From Dyella marensis (GTDB lineage Bacteria; Pseudomonadota; Gammaproteobacteria; Xanthomonadales; Rhodanobacteraceae): a stretch of 64,000 nucleotides of DNA. Positions within the stretch are counted from its first letter, which is position 1, and every line of letters begins with the position of its first letter. The stretch covers positions 237,411 through 301,410 of the forward strand of contig NZ_FONH01000005.1 of assembly GCF_900112865.1 (NCBI RefSeq). Direction: 5' to 3'. The position numbers and the translations under genes are program-made. The notes under the pieces are model-generated. The model worked only from the letters and a program-made list of their open reading frames with translations, searched no databases and was not told the origin of the DNA. Shown piece by piece: positions 62,423-64,000 of this stretch.

Positions 62423-63876
62423 ATCGCCCCAACGCCTGGCGCTCCGCCACCTCCCGCCTGATCCTGATCTACGGCGCGCTGTTCGCCGCCTGGGGCCTGG
62501 TGCTGGTGGGCGTGATCCAGTGGGAGAGCACGCGTTATCTCAACACCGTGATCGACCAGATGCTGGAACAGCGCATGCACTATCTGGCGACCACCGAGAC
62601 CTCGCGCCTCGGCGCGACCGTGGATGCCGCGATCACCATCGACCCGCACGGCGTGATGTCGGTCGGCCTGTTCGATGCTGCCGGCAAGCCGCTGGCCGGC
62701 AATATCGCGCGCATGCCGGCGGAGCTGGCGCCGGACGGCAAGGTGCGCCTGCTGGCGCAGGGCCTGCCGCGGCCCGATCGCGACGGCAGCCAGGTGCGCG
62801 CCCGTGCGCTGGCCAGCAGGCTCGCCGACGGCCGCATACTGGTCATCGCCAAGGACAACAGCACCGTCGACGGCCTCGGCGCGATCGTCTGGCGCGCCTT
62901 GCTGTGGGCGATTTCGCTCACCGTGATTCCCGGCCTGCTCGGCGGCTTCCTGCTGCGGCGCGGCCCGGAAAAACGCATCCGCGCGCTGCAGCAGGCCACC
63001 GATCCGATCCGCCAGGGCGACCTGACCAAGCGCCTGCCGGTCAGCGGCCGCGGCGACGAAGTCGATGTGCTCGCCGCCATCGTCAACACCATGCTCGGCG
63101 AGATCGAGCGCCTGATGAACGAAGTGAAGGGCGTGTGCGACAACATCGCGCACGACCTGCGCACGCCGCTGACGCGCCTGCGCGCGCGCCTGTACCGCGC
63201 GCAGCAGCAGCTGGCGGAGCAACCGGAAGCCGCGCTGGTCGAGGCGAGCATCGTCGACATCGACCAGGTACTCGGCCGTTTCCGCGCGCTGCTGCGTGTG
63301 TCGGAGCTGGAAGACGGGCGGCGCAACGCCTGCTTCGACGAAGTCGATCTCGGCGGCGTGCTGCAGCAGGTGCACGAGTTCTACGCGCCGGTGGCGGAGG
63401 ATCGCGGCCAGCCGTTCGTGCTCGATATCGAACCCACCGTACCGGTGCGCGGCGATGCGCACCTGCTGTTCGAGGCGCTGGCCAACCTGGTCGGCAACGC
63501 GATCAAGTTCACTCCGGCCGGCGGCGAAGTGCGCCTGCGCGCGCGCATGGACAGCCGCGGCCCGCGCATCAGCATCCTCGACCAGGGCCCGGGCATTCCG
63601 GCGCACGAGCGCGATGCCGTCACGCGCCGTTTCTACCGCGGCGACAACAGCCGCGCCATGCCCGGCTCCGGCCTGGGGCTGAGCATCGTCAGTGCGATCG
63701 TGCGCCTGCATGGCTTTGCGCTGGATATCGGCGAGCAGAAGGAAGGGCCTGGCTCGCGTATTACGCTGTATGGCTATACGGTTAAGCCGGGGGAAGTGCC
63801 CGGTACCTGCCTGTCGCGCACGGTGACACCGGAGGCGCCTGCCGAACGTATCCCGCCAGTGGCAGCCACCGGTTGA
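62419..63876 (+). CDS. Sensor histidine kinase
   Basis: A 485-residue kinase with two membrane helices (about residues 13-34 and 163-185), a periplasmic sensor of about 125 residues, HAMP (LRRGPEKRIRALQQATDPIRQGDLTKRL region), H-box CDNIAHDLRTPLTRL near residue 243, N-box ANLVGNAIKFTP near residue 362, and DQGPGIP and GSGLGLSIV boxes. The C-terminal 35 residues are a Pro-rich tail. Start overlaps the regulator stop. Confidence 0.94.
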   Translation: MNRPNAWRSATSRLILIYGALFAAWGLVLVGVIQWESTRYLNTVIDQMLEQRMHYLATTETSRLGATVDAAITIDPHGVMSVGLFDAAGKPLAGNIARMPAELAPDGKVRLLAQGLPRPDRDGSQVRARALASRLADGRILVIAKDNSTVDGLGAIVWRALLWAISLTVIPGLLGGFLLRRGPEKRIRALQQATDPIRQGDLTKRLPVSGRGDEVDVLAAIVNTMLGEIERLMNEVKGVCDNIAHDLRTPLTRLRARLYRAQQQLAEQPEAALVEASIVDIDQVLGRFRALLRVSELEDGRRNACFDEVDLGGVLQQVHEFYAPVAEDRGQPFVLDIEPTVPVRGDAHLLFEALANLVGNAIKFTPAGGEVRLRARMDSRGPRISILDQGPGIPAHERDAVTRRFYRGDNSRAMPGSGLGLSIVSAIVRLHGFALDIGEQKEGPGSRITLYGYTVKPGEVPGTCLSRTVTPEAPAERIPPVAATG

Positions 63877-63892
63877 CACCTTCCACGAGGGA

Positions 63893-64000
63893 ATCCTTCT
63901 CCCTTCGGGAGAAGGTGGCGGCAGCCGGATGAGGGTACGGGCGGAGCGCTGCGCATCACTGTTCCGCTCCGCCCGTACCCTCACCCCAACCCCTCTCCCG
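63893..64000. repeat. Dispersed palindromic repeat (CCCCTCTCCC family), copy 5, inverted, cut by window edge
   Basis: The unit reads in the opposite direction to the copies near 35 and 41 kb: TTCTCCC hairpin, GGCGGCAGCCGGATGAGGG, GGGCGGAGCG and CCGCTCCGCCCG, then CCTCACCCCAACCCC. It lies just after the kinase stop and has no 45-base insert. Confidence 0.85.

Overview
The window is high-GC, gene-dense chromosomal DNA from a gammaproteobacterium. Gene content and order point to Xanthomonadales, most likely Rhodanobacteraceae (Dyella, Luteibacter, Rhodanobacter or Frateuria type); the family assignment is inference from protein style and from the dispersed repeats. No rRNA, tRNA, prophage, complete insertion sequence or CRISPR array is visible.

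Layout. 0-5.5 kb holds a cut-off methyltransferase, an SDR, an SGNH hydrolase, a beta-lactamase-fold serine hydrolase and a DedA/pentapeptide/GNAT operon. 5.6-11 kb holds dnaG, yqeY, rpsU and the divergent tsaD, a dispersed macromolecular-synthesis group without rpoD; an unusual 285-bp nested palindrome begins on the last base of the dnaG stop codon. 11-14.5 kb carries folB, folK, a membrane protein, a pteridine reductase and an EcsC-like protein. 14.6-27.7 kb carries a TonB-dependent receptor, a MidA-type methyltransferase, an LTA-synthase-like sulfatase-fold protein, cca, an NDUFA9-like protein, slt, a membrane GH17 glucanase and an EEP nuclease. 27.8-35 kb carries two DsbA-like lipoproteins, cytochrome c4, engB, msrC, bioD and a Dcp-type peptidase. 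35-41 kb has a cluster of dispersed palindromic repeats, an AraC regulator, a bufferin-type RiPP locus (bufA, bufB, bufC and a divergent DoxX gene) and gshA, followed by a two-component system.

43.4-52.4 kb is the most interesting metabolic region. It combines a bicovalent-FAD oligosaccharide-oxidase-like enzyme, a GntP permease, RidA, an N-acyl-D-amino-acid deacylase, a DSD1-fold PLP enzyme, a KDG-kinase-like sugar kinase and an outer-membrane barrel. Read together they fit an oxidative N-acetylglucosamine (chitin-monomer) route: GlcNAc to N-acetylglucosaminate, deacetylation, ammonia loss to 2-keto-3-deoxygluconate, then phosphorylation. No step is proven by sequence alone.

52.6-63.9 kb is core: rho, trxA and divergent rhlB; ftsE-ftsX; a double-receiver protein whose first receiver is degenerate; ung; rpoH with a perfect CIRCE operator in its leader; and an OmpR/HK pair. 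Palindromic repeat families and two MITE-like elements sit in the intergenic gaps, several directly behind stop codons.
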